A stretch of DNA of 64,000 nucleotides from Ceratotherium simum simum (GCF_000283155.1 NW_004454179.1:8495173-8559172), one strand, 5' to 3'. Positions 47,290 to 58,424 are shown, counted from the stretch's first letter. The notes: generated from the sequence alone by a model not told the origin. Program-made: numbers and translations.

Positions 47290-49440
47290 ATGTCTTTTGC
47301 CCTTTTTAAGATCAAACTCTCTGTCTTTTCTTATTGACTAGCAGGAATATTTTATGTATTCTGGATGCAAATCTTTTGTTATATATGTATATATATATGG
47401 CCAATATCTTCTCTCAGTTTGTAACCTGCATTTCTACTCTTGTATGGTGTCTTTTTTTTTAATTTAATGAACAGACATTCTTGATTGAAATAAAGTCCAA
47501 TTAATCAATCTGTTTTTAGGATTAGTGATTTTTATGTCCTATTTAAAAAATCTTTGTATACTCTAAGGTCATGAGAATATTCTGTTTTCTTCTGAAGCTT
47601 TATTGTTTTACCTTTCACATTTAGGCCTGTGATCTCTCTTGAATTAATATTTTTGTTTATGGTGTGAGGTAGAGATCAAGGAAAAATCTTAAAAGCAGCC
47701 AAAGAAAAAAAGATATTACCTTCAAAAGAACGACCATATTACTTATATTTGACTTATCAACATGAACTATAGAAGCTAGAAGATAATGAAATGACATTTT
47801 TTCAACTGCTAATTTTGTTTTCCAGCAGTATGACTATGATTTATCTAGGTGTGGTTTTCTTTGTATGTATCCTTATTGTAATTTGCTGAGTTTCTTCTCG
47901 AAATATTTTTTAATTGAGGCAAAATTGCAAAACACAAAATTAACCATTTTAAACTGTATAATTCAGTGGCATTTAGTACAATCACAATGTTGAGCAACCA
48001 TCATCGCTATCTAATTCCAAAACATTTTCATCACTCCAAAAGGAAACCTCATACCCATTAAGCAGTCACTCCTCCATCCCCTAGAAACCACTAATCTTCT
48101 TTCTGTCTCTACGGATTTACCTATTTTGGGTATTTCATGTAAATAGAACAAATAATATGTGGTACTTTGTGACTGGCTTCTATCACTTTGCATAGTGTTT
48201 TTGAAGTTCACCTATCTTGTATCACGTATCACTACTTTTCCATTGTATAGATATACCACATTTTGTTTATACTAATTCATGCGTATTTGGACTGCTTCTA
48301 CCTTTTGGCTATTGTGAATAGTGTTGCTATGAAAATTCATATACAATTATTTGTTTCTAAGAACATCAGTTTTCAATTATTTGTGGTATATAACTAGGAG
48401 TAGAATTGCTAGGTCGTCGTAATTCTACATTAATTTTTTGAGAATGTGAGCTTCTTGAATCTATGGGATTTTCTTGGTCATTCTGTCTTCAAACATTGCT
48501 TCTGTTGCATTCTCTCCTCTCCTTCTGGTACTCCAATTCTAAGTATAATAAAAGTTGACTGTAACTCACATGTTCCACACACTCATTTTTCACCATTCTT
48601 TTTTTCCTTGTGCTTAATTTAGGATATTTTCTATTAACCTGACCACAAGTTTATTAATCCTATTTTTTGGCTATATCCTGTCTGTTGTTAAACACATCCA
48701 GAGAACTCTTAATTTCAGATATTTTTGTACTTATAGACTGTCCATTTGTTTTGTAAAATAGATTACAATTCTCTGCTAAAATTCTTTTTTCTACCTTTTA
48801 TTCATATTTTCCTAAACATATTGATCAGAGTTATTTAAAGTTTCTTGTCTGATAACTCCAATGCCAGAATCACCAGAATCACTTTTGGAAAAAAGATTAT
48901 GTTTTCTTCTGGGAAGAATGTAGAATACCAGCCAGCACATCACCTTGATTCTACTGAAGCTTGGTTTAAGGCTTTGTAGGTTTGGTCTATTTCAGATTTG
49001 TCCCCACTCCTGAGACACTGTCCTTACTTCTAGGGCATGGTCATTACTCCTACAGTGTAAGTTTTGCAGAGTCTCAACTGAAAGCCAGGGACGTTTACTA
49101 AAATGCCTACATATTGGCAGGACTTGAGTTCTAATCTCTGTCTCTATCACCATGTGGTTGCTCAAATCTTTGTACAGCACTTTAGCCTCTCAGCTGCTGT
49201 TTTCAGCTTGGTTTCTAGGGGTCTCACCACTTGTTCATGCAGCTGAGGAGCCAGTCAGTGACTTGTGGGAAATCTGTATTCATATTTTTGGGCTCTTTCT
49301 CTGTACTTTGCTTTTCTCTGGGATTTTACCCTTTAATAAGCTACTTTGGCAGCCTCAAATTCTGACTGTCTCCCCAGCCCAATAACAATGGTGTTTCTGC
49401 TTAAACTCTATTCTCCTAGGCTGTAATCTGGAAAATGTCC

Positions 49441-50326
49441 TGTCTTGACATGAGTACAGCCATGTTTGGCCTCTCCATTGACCTACAGCCACCAGCACAA
49501 AAAGAAATATAAAAGCTGCTTTCTGCGTGGTGGGAACTGGCCCTTCTCCCATGGAGATAGTTGCAATGTGTAAAAATTTCAAGGCTTTTCGGGGGCCGCA
49601 GCCTGGGGCAGACTGGCCATCTGTGCGGGGCTGGGACGATAAGCAAGGTAAACAATGCACGTACACAACTACTGGGCTGGGATGACAGCCGGGGGGTGCT
49701 CAGTGCACATACGCCACTGATAACCATTTGTGCGTGAGAACACTAGATGCTTGCTCTGAAAAAAAGCTCTGTAACTGCTTACTCTGGAAATTACTGATGC
49801 TATAAAAAACTGCTGGAGACTGAGACCTGGTGAGAGTTCCACCTGTGGAAGGGACGCCTTGCCCAGGACGTGTGATCCTTGCCCAGCCGTGTCGATTGAC
49901 AGGATTCTCCTGGCAGTGGGGCGTGGATGTTGTGAGTAATTGATTTATTGTGAAGTAATTGATCTGATGTGTTTTCTTTTCGGTCAACCTGGTGTTTCTC
50001 TTTCCGATTGATTTGTGTCATTTCCCTTCAGTCGATCTGGTGTTTCCCTTTCCAATCGATCTGATGTTTCCCTTTCCGATCGATCTGATGTTTTTCCCTC
50101 TTACTATAAGATCTATTCGGATCTGCTGCTATCTCAGCCGATGTGGATGTTTTCCCTTTCCAGTCGAGCTGGTGTTTCTTCCCTCTTATTATTTGACCTA
50201 TTCGGATCTGTTTGCAGACTATCGCCTTTACTATCCTCTATATAATAAAATATACCTTCAGTCCATTTGTTTGGAGTGGAAAGTTTCTTTTACGTCTCCG
50301 ATAGAATCCCCGAACCTCTCATAACA
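49441..50326 (+). mobile_element. Solo LTR of an endogenous retrovirus
   Basis: 886 bp bounded by TGT...ACA (tgtcttgacatg at the left, ctctcataaca at the right), with a 5-bp target duplication TGTCC at 49436-49440 and 50327-50331. A TATA-like tataaaaaac lies at 49801-49810 and AATAAA at 50244-50249, followed by a short U5. The orientation follows from these signals. No gag, pol or env text is adjacent, so it is a recombined solo LTR. Its GC-richer U3 differs from the surrounding L1. Confidence 0.88.
49967..50110 (+). repeat. 24-bp minisatellite inside the LTR
   Basis: At least four consecutive 24-bp units at 49991, 50015, 50039 and 50063, built on ggtgtttccctttccgatcg-like text ending atct, with a diverged unit before (49967) and partial units after, up to about 50190. 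It lies between the TATA box and the polyadenylation signal, so probably in R. Confidence 0.88.
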
Positions 50327-50545
50327 TGTCCTTAGGGAAAAAGCTAGGGATGATGGTGGTATAGAGCTCACTTCATAAATTTCCCTTCTTTCAAGGATCC
50401 CTGACCCTCTAGTCTCCCTGTGTTGGTTGTACTCCAACGCCTTGGAAAGGTTATTTTTTGTATTTGACGAGCTTTTAGGGTTGTTTTTGGTGGAAGGGTC
50501 AGTCCAATACAAACTATTCCATCATGGCCAGACCAGAAGCTCTCT

Positions 50546-51990
50546 ACAAACAAGTTTAACAAAATCTTTAAAGAACAAATAATCAGGATATTAAATACAT
50601 TGTTGCAAAGAATAGACAAAGAAGGAAAACTACCTAATTCATTTTATGATGGCGGTAGAGCCCTGATTCCAAAGGCAGTAAAGAATAGTAGAAGAAAATA
50701 AAATCATAAAATCATCTCAACTATGACTATGGAAAAAAACCTTAAAATAAAATATTAGCAAAGAGAATCCAGCAAGTTATTAAAAAATATTCCAGTCTAG
50801 ATAAGGTTTATCCCATAAATACAAAGATAGTCCAATCAAAAACTCTGTCCATGTAACACACTATCTTAACATATTAAAGGAGAAAAGATCATATGGTCTT
50901 GATAGATATGGAAAAGAAGTAGGATAAAATTTGACACTTTGCATTACTTAAAAAAATATATAATAAAACAACTCTTTAACAGACCAGGAAGATAAGAAGA
51001 TCTTTTTAGCCTAATAAAGGCTATCTACCAAAAACTCAGAGAAAACATCATACTTTATGGTGAAAATTAACTCATTCCCATTCAAGTCAAGAACACACAA
51101 GGATGCCTTCTTCCATCACCCTTCCATTTAACACTGTACTGAAGGTCCTATACCAGTTAAAAAAATCAAAATGAAAAGTAATAAATACATAAGCACATAA
51201 CTACTGGAAACAAAGAGACAAACATCATTATTTGCAAGCAGTATGATTGTGTATAGAAAAGCTAAGAGAAACTATAGATAAAATTTGAGAACTAGTAAGA
51301 AAATTTATCATAGTAGTTATTTAAAAGTTGAACATATGAAATCTGTAGTGTTCCCAAATACTAAAAACAACTAACTAGAAAATGTATTAAAAAAATAACA
51401 TTCATAATGGTAGCAAACTTGTAAGGTCCTTGGGAATAAATCTATCCAAATGTGCAAGAACTATATAAAGAAAATTATGAAATAAGATTTCTAATTCACA
51501 TCCATCAATAAAAATATATTCCAGATGGAATTAGACCTAAGTATATCAAAAAAAACCTTTAAAACTCTAAGAAAAAAAATAGGAGAATATCTTTATGATC
51601 TTATAATAGGAAATGTTTTTAATTACACTATATAGCGGAAAAAATAAATGAAATAAATTTATATGTAAAAATATGCATAGCTCTTAACATGTTGAACAAA
51701 GAAAGCAATTTATAGAATACGTAGTGTTATCTATATTTACATAATTTTACATAATTTACGATTATGTAATTTATGTAAATTTTTAAAGCATGCAAAGCAA
51801 TACAATTGATGATTTATAGATTCTCATGGCTTTAGTAAAAATATAAAAATAAATATGGGCTGGAAGCAAGCAATTTAAAGTTACATAAGTGGTTATCTCT
51901 GGGAAGTAATGGGACTAGATGGGAGGAGCATAGGAAGACTTCAATTTTATATCTATGATTTTTTAAATAAAAATATCATAAGCAAAACTT
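50546..51990 (+). pseudogene. Old L1 ORF2 remnant (RT and downstream), plus strand
   Basis: Conceptual translation in shifting frames follows L1 reverse transcriptase order: the tattgaaa-region before aaggaaaactacctaattca, a segment equivalent to the DQVGFIPG stretch at about 50800, then aataaaggctatctaccaaa, agaacacacaaggatgcctt and attatttgcaagcagtatga (where FADDM would be). Many stops and frameshifts. It ends in an L1 3' region (agtggttatctctgggaagt) by 51985. Confidence 0.78.
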
Positions 51991-52578
51991 AAAAATACAT
52001 TAATAGTTATTAATTATGAGTATGGATACACAAATGTTTTCATATAATTATTTCTGCTGCCATTTCTAACTTCTTATAAAACAAGACAGTAGGAGGGTCC
52101 TATGGATGGTTCTCTTGAAATCACCCTCTCACTTCAGGAAAACAGTCAGTCAAGAGTTTCCTCTGAATGAATTTCCACACACAAAATTTTAGAAGATAAA
52201 GAAAAACAAACAAAACCCAGGCCAAAGTGAAACAGAGATTTTATAGGGGAGTTTGTCCATTTCTAGAGGTAGAAAGGAGAGCTGAGAATAGATGCCAAGA
52301 GTGGTAGCCCTTTCCTCTCTGGGAGACTACGTCTGGCCAACTTCACTGAGTACTTGTGAAGCATTAATGGGCTAAGAAAGTTATGAGTCTTAGTTCAATT
52401 AAAATTTGGTTGCAGCATCATGAAAACTAAGCTGTTCCATCTGCTACTAATTTCTTTCTTGGCTACTAGGCTGGTTATTTATTCATCTGAATGAAGAGAA
52501 GAAGTGCTGCTGGTGGGGCAGATCAGATAGAAGTAAACATGAGGGAAAAGAATTGTCATGTGTTAAGAAATAAGACAG
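51991..52578. other. Intron, no element recognised
   Basis: Unassigned 590 bp. Confidence 0.4.
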
Positions 52579-52870
52579 GGGCCGGCCCGTGGCTTAGCGG
52601 TTAAGTGCGTGTGCTCCACTACTGGCGGCCCAGGGTTCGGATCCCGGGTGCACACCGATGCACCACTTCTCCGGCCATGCTGAGGCCGCGTCCCACATAC
52701 AGCAACTAGAGGCATGTACAACTATGACATACAACTACCTACTGGGGCTTTGGGGAAAAAATAAAGGAGGAGGATTGGCAATAGATGTTAGCTCAGAGGC
52801 CAGTCTTCCTCAGCAAAAAAAGAGGAGGATTAGCATGGATGTTAGCTCAGGGCTGATCTTCCTCACAAAA
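52579..52870 (+). repeat. ERE1 SINE, full length, well preserved
   Basis: Head gggccggcccgtggcttagc with an A-box-like tggcttagcgg and a B-box-like ggttcggatcc, then gcatgtacaactatgacata and two copies of the gatgttagctcag motif, ending in an A-rich tail. A perfect 14-bp target duplication (aagaaataagacag) lies at 52565-52578 and 52871-52884. It reads as young, close to my memory of the ERE1 consensus. Confidence 0.96.
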
Positions 52871-52884
52871 AAGAAATAAGACAG

Positions 52885-53052
52885 AGCTGATCCTGGAGTG
52901 GTTCTCAGCACAATCTTCTCACTGCAAATTTATTTTCTAAATATGATAGTTTGAGTGCAGAATACACAAATGCCTGGGATTTCTGTTTTCCTTTTTCCAG
53001 TTGTGTTGGGTAGTTTCCTTACTTTGAATTGGAAGGGGCTACATAGTCCTAG
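52885..53052. other. Intron between two SINEs
   Basis: Unassigned. Confidence 0.4.
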
Positions 53053-53460
53053 ACCAGCCTTGGTGGTCTAGTGGCTAAGATTCAGTACTCTCACCACTGC
53101 AGCCACAGGTTCATTTCACACCACCATCTGTCAAGTGTCATAATATGGCAGCTGCGTGTTGCTGTGATGCTGAAAGCTACGCCACTGGTATTTCAAATAC
53201 CAGCAGGGTCACCCATGGTGGACAGGTTTCAGCGGAACTTCCAGACTAAGATACTGAGAAGAAGGATCTAGCCACCCACTTCCGAAATAATTGGCCATCA
53301 AAACCCTAGGAATAGTAGCAGAGCATTGTCTGATATAGCACCAGAAGGTGACAGGATGGTACAAAAAGACAGGGCAGGGTTCCTCTCTGCTATACACAGG
53401 GTCACTCTGCTGTACACAGGGTCACTAGGAGTTGGAATCAACTTGATGGCACTAACAACA
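53053..53460 (+). repeat. tRNA-derived SINE (ERE4-like), long copy
   Basis: Head accagccttggtggtctagt then gtggctaagattcag, body with ctgtcaagtgtcataatatg, tail atcaacttgatggcactaac and an ACAACA end. A 20-bp unit (ctctgct[a/g]tacacagggtca) is duplicated in tandem at 53382-53425. Same family as 1462-1657, but about twice as long. Confidence 0.75.
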
Positions 53461-53464
53461 ATGT

Positions 53465-53582
53465 GGTCCTAAGGACCTCCTCATTTACAGACTTGGAAAC
53501 TGAGACCTAGAGAGGTGAAATTGTTGGTCCAAAGTCATAAAACTCATTCCTAGACCTCCTTCCAATGCCTCTGAAAATTATT
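53465..53582 (-). repeat. MIR fragment
   Basis: Inverted: ctcatttacagacttggaaa then ctgagacctagagaggtgaa. Confidence 0.7.
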
Positions 53583-53615
53583 CCATGTTCTACAAATAAA
53601 ATTATTCCACTCCTA

Positions 53616-54200
53616 ATGCAAATTGGTGCAGCCTCTATGGAAAACGGTATGGAGATTCCTCAAAGAATTAAAAATAGAGATGCCCTATGATCCAGCCATC
53701 CCACTACTGGGAATCTATCCAACGCACCTGAAATCAACAATCCAAAGAGGCTTATGCACCCCTATGTTCATTGCAGCATTATTCACCATAGCCAAGAAGT
53801 GGAAGCAACCTAAGTGTCCCTCGACTGACGACTGGATTAAGAAAATGTGGTATATATATACAATGGAATACTACTCAGCCATAAAAAAAGACAAAATCGT
53901 CCCATTTGCAACAACATGGATGGGCCTGGAGCGTATTATGTTAAGTGAAATAAGCCAGAAAGAGAAAGACAAACACTGCATGATCTCACTCATATGTGGA
54001 ATATAAACCAACACATGGACAGAGAAAACTGGACTGTGGTTACCAGGGCAGTGGGGGTGGGGGGGTGGGCACAAGGGGTGAAGGGAGTCATATATGTGGT
54101 GATGGACAAACAAAAATGTACAACCCAAAATTTCACAATGTTAGAAACCATTAAGACATCAATAAAAAAAAATAATAAATAAAAAATAAAAAAATAAAAA
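53616..54200 (+). mobile_element. Young short L1 insertion with perfect target duplication
   Basis: A 5'-truncated L1 of about 585 bp ending in a long A-rich tail (from about 54161). An 18-bp perfect target duplication (aaaattattccactccta) flanks it at 53598-53615 and 54201-54218. It carries the last part of ORF2, a G-rich 3' UTR (gtgggggtgggggggtgg at 54050-54068) and the tail. The 3' end is the same family as the L1 at 29913-33698. Confidence 0.96.
53623..54006 (+). pseudogene. Open C-terminal end of L1 ORF2
   Basis: 127 codons without a stop, from VQPLWKTVWRFLKELK to EKDKHCMISLICGI, are the end of L1 ORF2. The match with the minus-strand copy (30055-30423) is close in wording. It is open because the insertion is young; it has no promoter or start of its own and is not a gene. 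Confidence 0.92.
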
Positions 54201-54218
54201 AAAATTATTCCACTCCTA

Positions 54219-54554
54219 TTAAAAAGATGGCTTTTAAAAGGCACCCTTGACACAGCATCGCCTCTCTTGACATAGGAAAGACTTGGCAAACGGCTGGCAA
54301 GTGAGCCCATTTGAACAGGGAAAATTCCTGGCATCAGCAGTGTCTCTGGACTTCAGCTTCCCCATAATGTCCCTTATACGCTCAAGGTGAGATTCCAGAG
54401 CTTGAAGAAGATATGGCCACTTTCTGCTTCCTTCATGAGACATGATGGTGCAGCCACCAGGAACAATGCTGCTTTATAGTCATGTTAGTGGATGCACCTG
54501 GAGCAATTTACTCTCCACAACAAATTCCTCTCTTCCATATATATGGAACTCATT
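54219..54554. other. Intron, no element recognised
   Basis: Unassigned. Confidence 0.4.
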
Positions 54555-54700
54555 GTGTTTGCCAAACACATTTTTATCTATAATTTCCTTTGAGCCTCAA
54601 AACCTCCCTGATACAAGTAAGTCAGACCCCATTATCCCAATTTTCCCAAGGATAACGTTGAAATGTAAGGAATAAGTAGGGTGAATTGGCACCAGAGGCC
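54555..54700 (-). repeat. MIR fragment
   Basis: Inverted MIR pieces: tttcctttgagcctcaaaac, ccccattatcccaattttcc and accagaggccagggctcatc. Confidence 0.55.
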
Positions 54701-55007
54701 AGGGCTCATCTCAGGATGCCTACTTTGAATCTGGGCTGCTAGCCATTCCTTGGCCCCTCCTTACCCTGGCATAGCCTTCCTCCCAGGTTGTACTAAACCT
54801 GTAGATAGAGAATAACTAGCACTGGTGCTCCCCTGGGAATCACAAGCCTGTGTGAGGGCTGAGAAGTAGGGGAGGCAGGAGAAGGGAGGAGGCATGACTA
54901 TCTCTTTCAAAGGATGCCTAAGGAAAGTCAGTGGAGGTAGCATGATAAAACTCGGACTAATGAAGTCTCAAAGGAGTCTGATCTGGGAGGACAACATATA
55001 GTCTAGT
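54701..55007. other. Intron, no element recognised
   Basis: Unassigned. Confidence 0.4.
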
Positions 55008-55050
55008 GGTTTCCAAATACCTGCTTCATTAGAACCACCTGAGGTTGCTT
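55008..55050. repeat. MER5/MER20-type hAT end
   Basis: tagtggtttccaaatacctg and attagaaccacctgagg match the terminal part. Confidence 0.55.
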
Positions 55051-55500
55051 TTTATTTATTTAATTTTTGTTTTTGAATAAGTAATAGATTCACAAGGCTC
55101 AGAAATCAAAAGGAACAAAAGGATACGGTGAAAAGTCTCCCTCCCACCTCCATGTCCTAGTGACCTTATTCCCCTCCTTAGAGGCCAAAAATGTTATCAA
55201 TGACTTTAAGCAAGTATAAGCAAAGCATATAACCACCCCCCCCCAGCACACATACATTTTTACACAAAGGTAATATTCTATACACATTTTTTTGACTTTT
55301 CTATTTTTCACCTAAATAATATATTTTGGAGATTGTATCATATTAATACACAAAGAGTTTCCTCTTTCTTTTTTAAGCCCCAGAATATTCTTTTACATGC
55401 ATATACCACGGTTTTTATTTAACCAATTCCCTATTAATTAACCATTAAGTTGTTTTCAACTTTTTGCTATTACAAACAAAGCAGCAATAAATAACCTTGT
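55051..55500 (+). repeat. Old LINE 3'-UTR-type repeat
   Basis: Contains aataagtaatagattcacaa, ttggagattgtatcatatta and attaagttgttttcaacttt, in the order of old LINE 3' UTRs. Confidence 0.58.
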
Positions 55501-55783
55501 GGATTGGATGACTAAGAGAACCGAATTTTAAGCTCTAATACTGTGCAGTCATGTAGCCTCAGGCAAGTCAGTTAGGACTGTGACCTTTTAGAAATGGAAA
55601 GAATCTTAATGACCATTTGGTCTAGCATTTTCCTAAAGCATGTGCATGGAACATTAGTCCCAAAGGGTGTTCCCCTGGAAATTGATAGTAAACATTAGAC
55701 TCTGAGAAGACCACAGTGAACAAACATTATTTAATCAAGGGTTTCACAAATTTATTTAATAATGAGTTATTTTTTTCAGAGAC
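55501..55783. other. Intron with possible MER-type remnant
   Basis: The stretch 55600-55720 (aaagcatgtgcatggaacat, cccaaagggtgttcccctgg) looks like an old DNA transposon remnant that I cannot name. Confidence 0.35.
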
Positions 55784-56126
55784 TGAGATGATTAATTTTA
55801 GGTGTTTTGGGATGAGATTAACTTTTAAATTGGTGAACTTTGAGTAAGCAGATTGCCCTCCATAATGTGAGTGGGCCTCATTCAATCAGTTGAAGGCTTA
55901 AATAGAACAAAAAGACTGAGTGTGAGAGAGAGAGCAAAAGGCAGTACACAGACTCCTTTGGACTTCACTTGCACCATTAGCTCTCCTGAGGCTCGAGCCT
56001 GCCACACTGCAGATTTGGACTTGCCAGTCTCCATAATAGTGTGAGCCAATTCCTTATAATGAATCTCTTTCTAAAGCTATACACATCCTATCAGTTCCAC
56101 TTCTCTGGAGAACTCCGACTAATACA
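55784..56126 (+). mobile_element. MLT2-type (ERVL) solo LTR, internally deleted
   Basis: Starts tgagatgattaattttagg, has gattgccctccataatgtga, gtgggcctcattcaatcagt, gatttggacttgccagtctc and ends ctctggagaactccgactaa then taca. About 80 bp near the 5' end expected after the start are missing. Flanks gagac and gggac are a near-matching 5-bp target duplication. Confidence 0.85.
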
Positions 56127-56189
56127 GGGACCAACTATTAACATGCTGTGGAATTAATGTTCTATAAAATAAACTTTGAGAAAAGGGAG
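56127..56189. other. Intron
   Basis: Short spacer. Confidence 0.3.
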
Positions 56190-56300
56190 TCTAGTCCCAT
56201 TTCCTCTTATTTTATAGCCATGAAATCAGAGAGGTTCAAGGTTTTGTATGTTCAGCATCTAATCCATGCTTGAACAGTAAGCTCAATAAATATTGTTTGA
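56190..56300 (-). repeat. MIR fragment
   Basis: ttattttatagccatgaaat and agaggttcaaggttttgtat, weak. Confidence 0.4.
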
Positions 56301-56647
56301 TTTGCTTCAAACAGTCAGTTATTTGTCTAGGAAGATAATACAAACTGGTAAAATAAATTTTAAAAGATTTAAAGAATAGTAAATAAAAGATTGATGAGAC
56401 CAAGATAGGATATGATGAGTCATCAAATAAATTGCCCCATGCTGACTATAGGAGTTTAGAGATAGATGAAGGTGATTCAACATTTATAGACGAAGAGAGA
56501 CTTAATATATGGGTCACAAAAGATGAATAGACTCAAGGGCAGAGGTGTGAGGGTTAGATGTTCCAGGAGTCAAGAAAACACAAGGCATGTTCTGGGCATA
56601 ATGGAAACCAGTTCGATTAGGCCTCCAGTCTTCATCAATATTCCTTT
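56301..56647. other. Intron, A-rich, no element recognised
   Basis: Unassigned. Confidence 0.4.
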
Positions 56648-57415
56648 AGTTCTCTCACTCAGCAATTCATTATTGAGCACCTACTATTTACCAGGCATCA
56701 TTCTAAGTACTGGGCATACAGCCGTGAATAAGACAGACAATACCTCTGCTCTCATGGAACTTACATTCTAGAAGGGGGAGAAAATATAAGAAATAAACCA
56801 ATAAATATGTCAGATTGGGGATACATGCTATGAAAAAAATAAAGCAAGATGAAGGGGTTACAAAGAGTATTGGGCTGGGGAAAATTGCTGTTTTACAAAA
56901 GGTGGCCATGGAAGGCCACTTTGGTTAGGTGACATTGGAGCAGAGTCCTGAAAGAAATGAGAGAGTCATGCAGATTTCTGGGGGAAGAATATGCTAGGCA
57001 AAGAGAAAGCAAATGTAAAGATCAAAGATGGGAGCATGATTGTCATGTTCAAGGAACAGCCAGTAGGTGGGAGTAGAGTTGGGTAGGGGTAGGAGGGTGA
57101 GGCAGGAGATGAATTCAGGGAGCCAGTTAATGCAGGGGCTTACAGGCCATCTTAAGTGCTTTGGTTCTCATTCTAAGTCAGGTGAAGAGACATTGAAAGA
57201 TTTTGAGCAGAGGAATGATAGGATCACTCTAGTTGCGTGTTGAAAATAGGCTATAGGTGGGAGTAAGGAGATCAGTTAAGAGGCTACTGCAATAGTCTGG
57301 GGAAGAAATGAAATTGTTTTGAATTTTGATGTTGTAGTGGGAATGGTTAGAAATGTTTGGAATCTGGATATATTTTGAAGGTAGAACTAACAGGATTTGC
57401 TGATGGCTTGCCTGA
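56648..57415 (+). repeat. Old L1 3'-UTR-type repeat, longest copy
   Basis: Runs from ctctcactcagcaattcatt, gagcacctactatttaccag, through gtgacattggagcagagtcc, gattttgagcagaggaatga and gaggctactgcaatagtctg to aactaacaggatttgctgat. Collinear with 18357-18920 and longer at the right. Confidence 0.82.
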
Positions 57416-57434
57416 TAATAGTGTAGGACAAAGA

Positions 57435-57545
57435 GTTCTGCACAAGGAGGGAAAAATCCTGGGTTCTGGTCTTTGAGCAAGCCACATAACCCCTTTGGGC
57501 CTTACTTACCCCTTCCATAAAATGGGGTCATTAACTTCTTGCTTA
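57435..57545 (+). repeat. MIR fragment
   Basis: Contains tcctgggttctggtctttga and cccttccataaaatggggtc. Confidence 0.72.
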
Positions 57546-57654
57546 GAGTTAGGGGGCCAAGTCAAATGTCTCTTTAGGTGCCTCCAGTTGTAAAAGCTAT
57601 AAATTCGGTTTAGTCTGTGCCTCAAAATCAGTGCTCCATTATTTACTCTTTTGC

Positions 57655-57800
57655 ATTTACCATTATAGTTTCATGTAGAGAACTGTATCTTCTCCACTAT
57701 ATTGTAAATTCTGTGGAGACTGGGACCTTGTCTAATACCCCTATATATGACCCAGAGTTTATCAACTGATTGAGAATAACCAATCCTCTAATAACCCTAG
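57655..57800 (+). repeat. L2 fragment
   Basis: Contains attgtaaattctgtggagac and tgggaccttgtctaataccc. Confidence 0.65.
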
Positions 57801-58345
57801 GTGAATTATAGTGCTACATTTGGTTTGCTAATGGATTTTGCAATTCTTCATCTGTCACTACTTCTTTTACTTTTACTTGTGAATCTTTAAATTTAGTGCT
57901 TAAGAACAAGCCCCAGTTTCAAAGAACAAGAAAGGGAAGAGAAAGAGGAAGAAAATTCCAACTCGATAGTTGCTAGGTTGAGGTAGGTAAACAAGTTTAA
58001 AAAAGGCGTAGAAAAGAAGTTGAAAGTTTGACATGGGAGCTCAACTTGAAGGAGAGGTAAGATTTCATAACACAGAGAAGAGAAAGAAAGGCATCCCAGG
58101 AGAAGAAATAGCACCAGCATGAAAGTGCATGCTGTGGAAAAAGAACCACTGCCTCAGTTGGAACACAGCATGCCCAGGGGTGAGGGAGGCGGAAGAATGG
58201 GGAGAAATAAAGCTGGAAAATAAGTGGCCTCCAGATTATCATCAGCCCTACAAGTTGTTCTAAAGTGTTGGTGTTACCAAGGAGAAAATGGGAAGCTATC
58301 TTTAGAATGTCATCACCATGGTAGCAAGGCCTTAGGCCTATCCTG
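57801..58345. other. Intron, no element recognised
   Basis: Purine-rich; open minus-strand frames here have no family resemblance. Confidence 0.4.
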
Positions 58346-58418
58346 TTCTCCATTGTATTCTCAGTGCCTAGTGCATGCCTGGCAAATAGTAGCAGTTCAG
58401 TAAATAGTTACTGAATGA
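58346..58418 (+). repeat. L2 3' terminus
   Basis: tattctcagtgcctagtgca and aaatagttactgaatgaatc. Confidence 0.68.
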
Positions 58419-58424
58419 ATCACT

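Larger units (their letters stand above)
47290..50545 (-). mobile_element. Composite old L1, inverted, split by a solo LTR
   Basis: Three parts: an ORF2 3'-part like block at 47290-47675 (gactagcaggaatattttat), an L1 3' UTR at 47925-48470 (aactgtataattcagtggca), and internal/5' L1 text from 48470. The last runs to 49435, is broken by the LTR at 49441-50326, and resumes to about 50545 (ccctctagtctccctgtgtt, ccatcatggccagaccagaa). A short opposite-strand L1 piece lies at about 47680-47815 (cttaaaagcagccaaagaaa). No usable reading frame remains. Confidence 0.72.

Noticed and set aside
52579..52660. tRNA gene
   Set aside because: The A- and B-box motifs belong to the tRNA-like head of the ERE1 SINE; no cloverleaf-competent tRNA of standard length is followed by a terminator, and the element continues for 290 bp.
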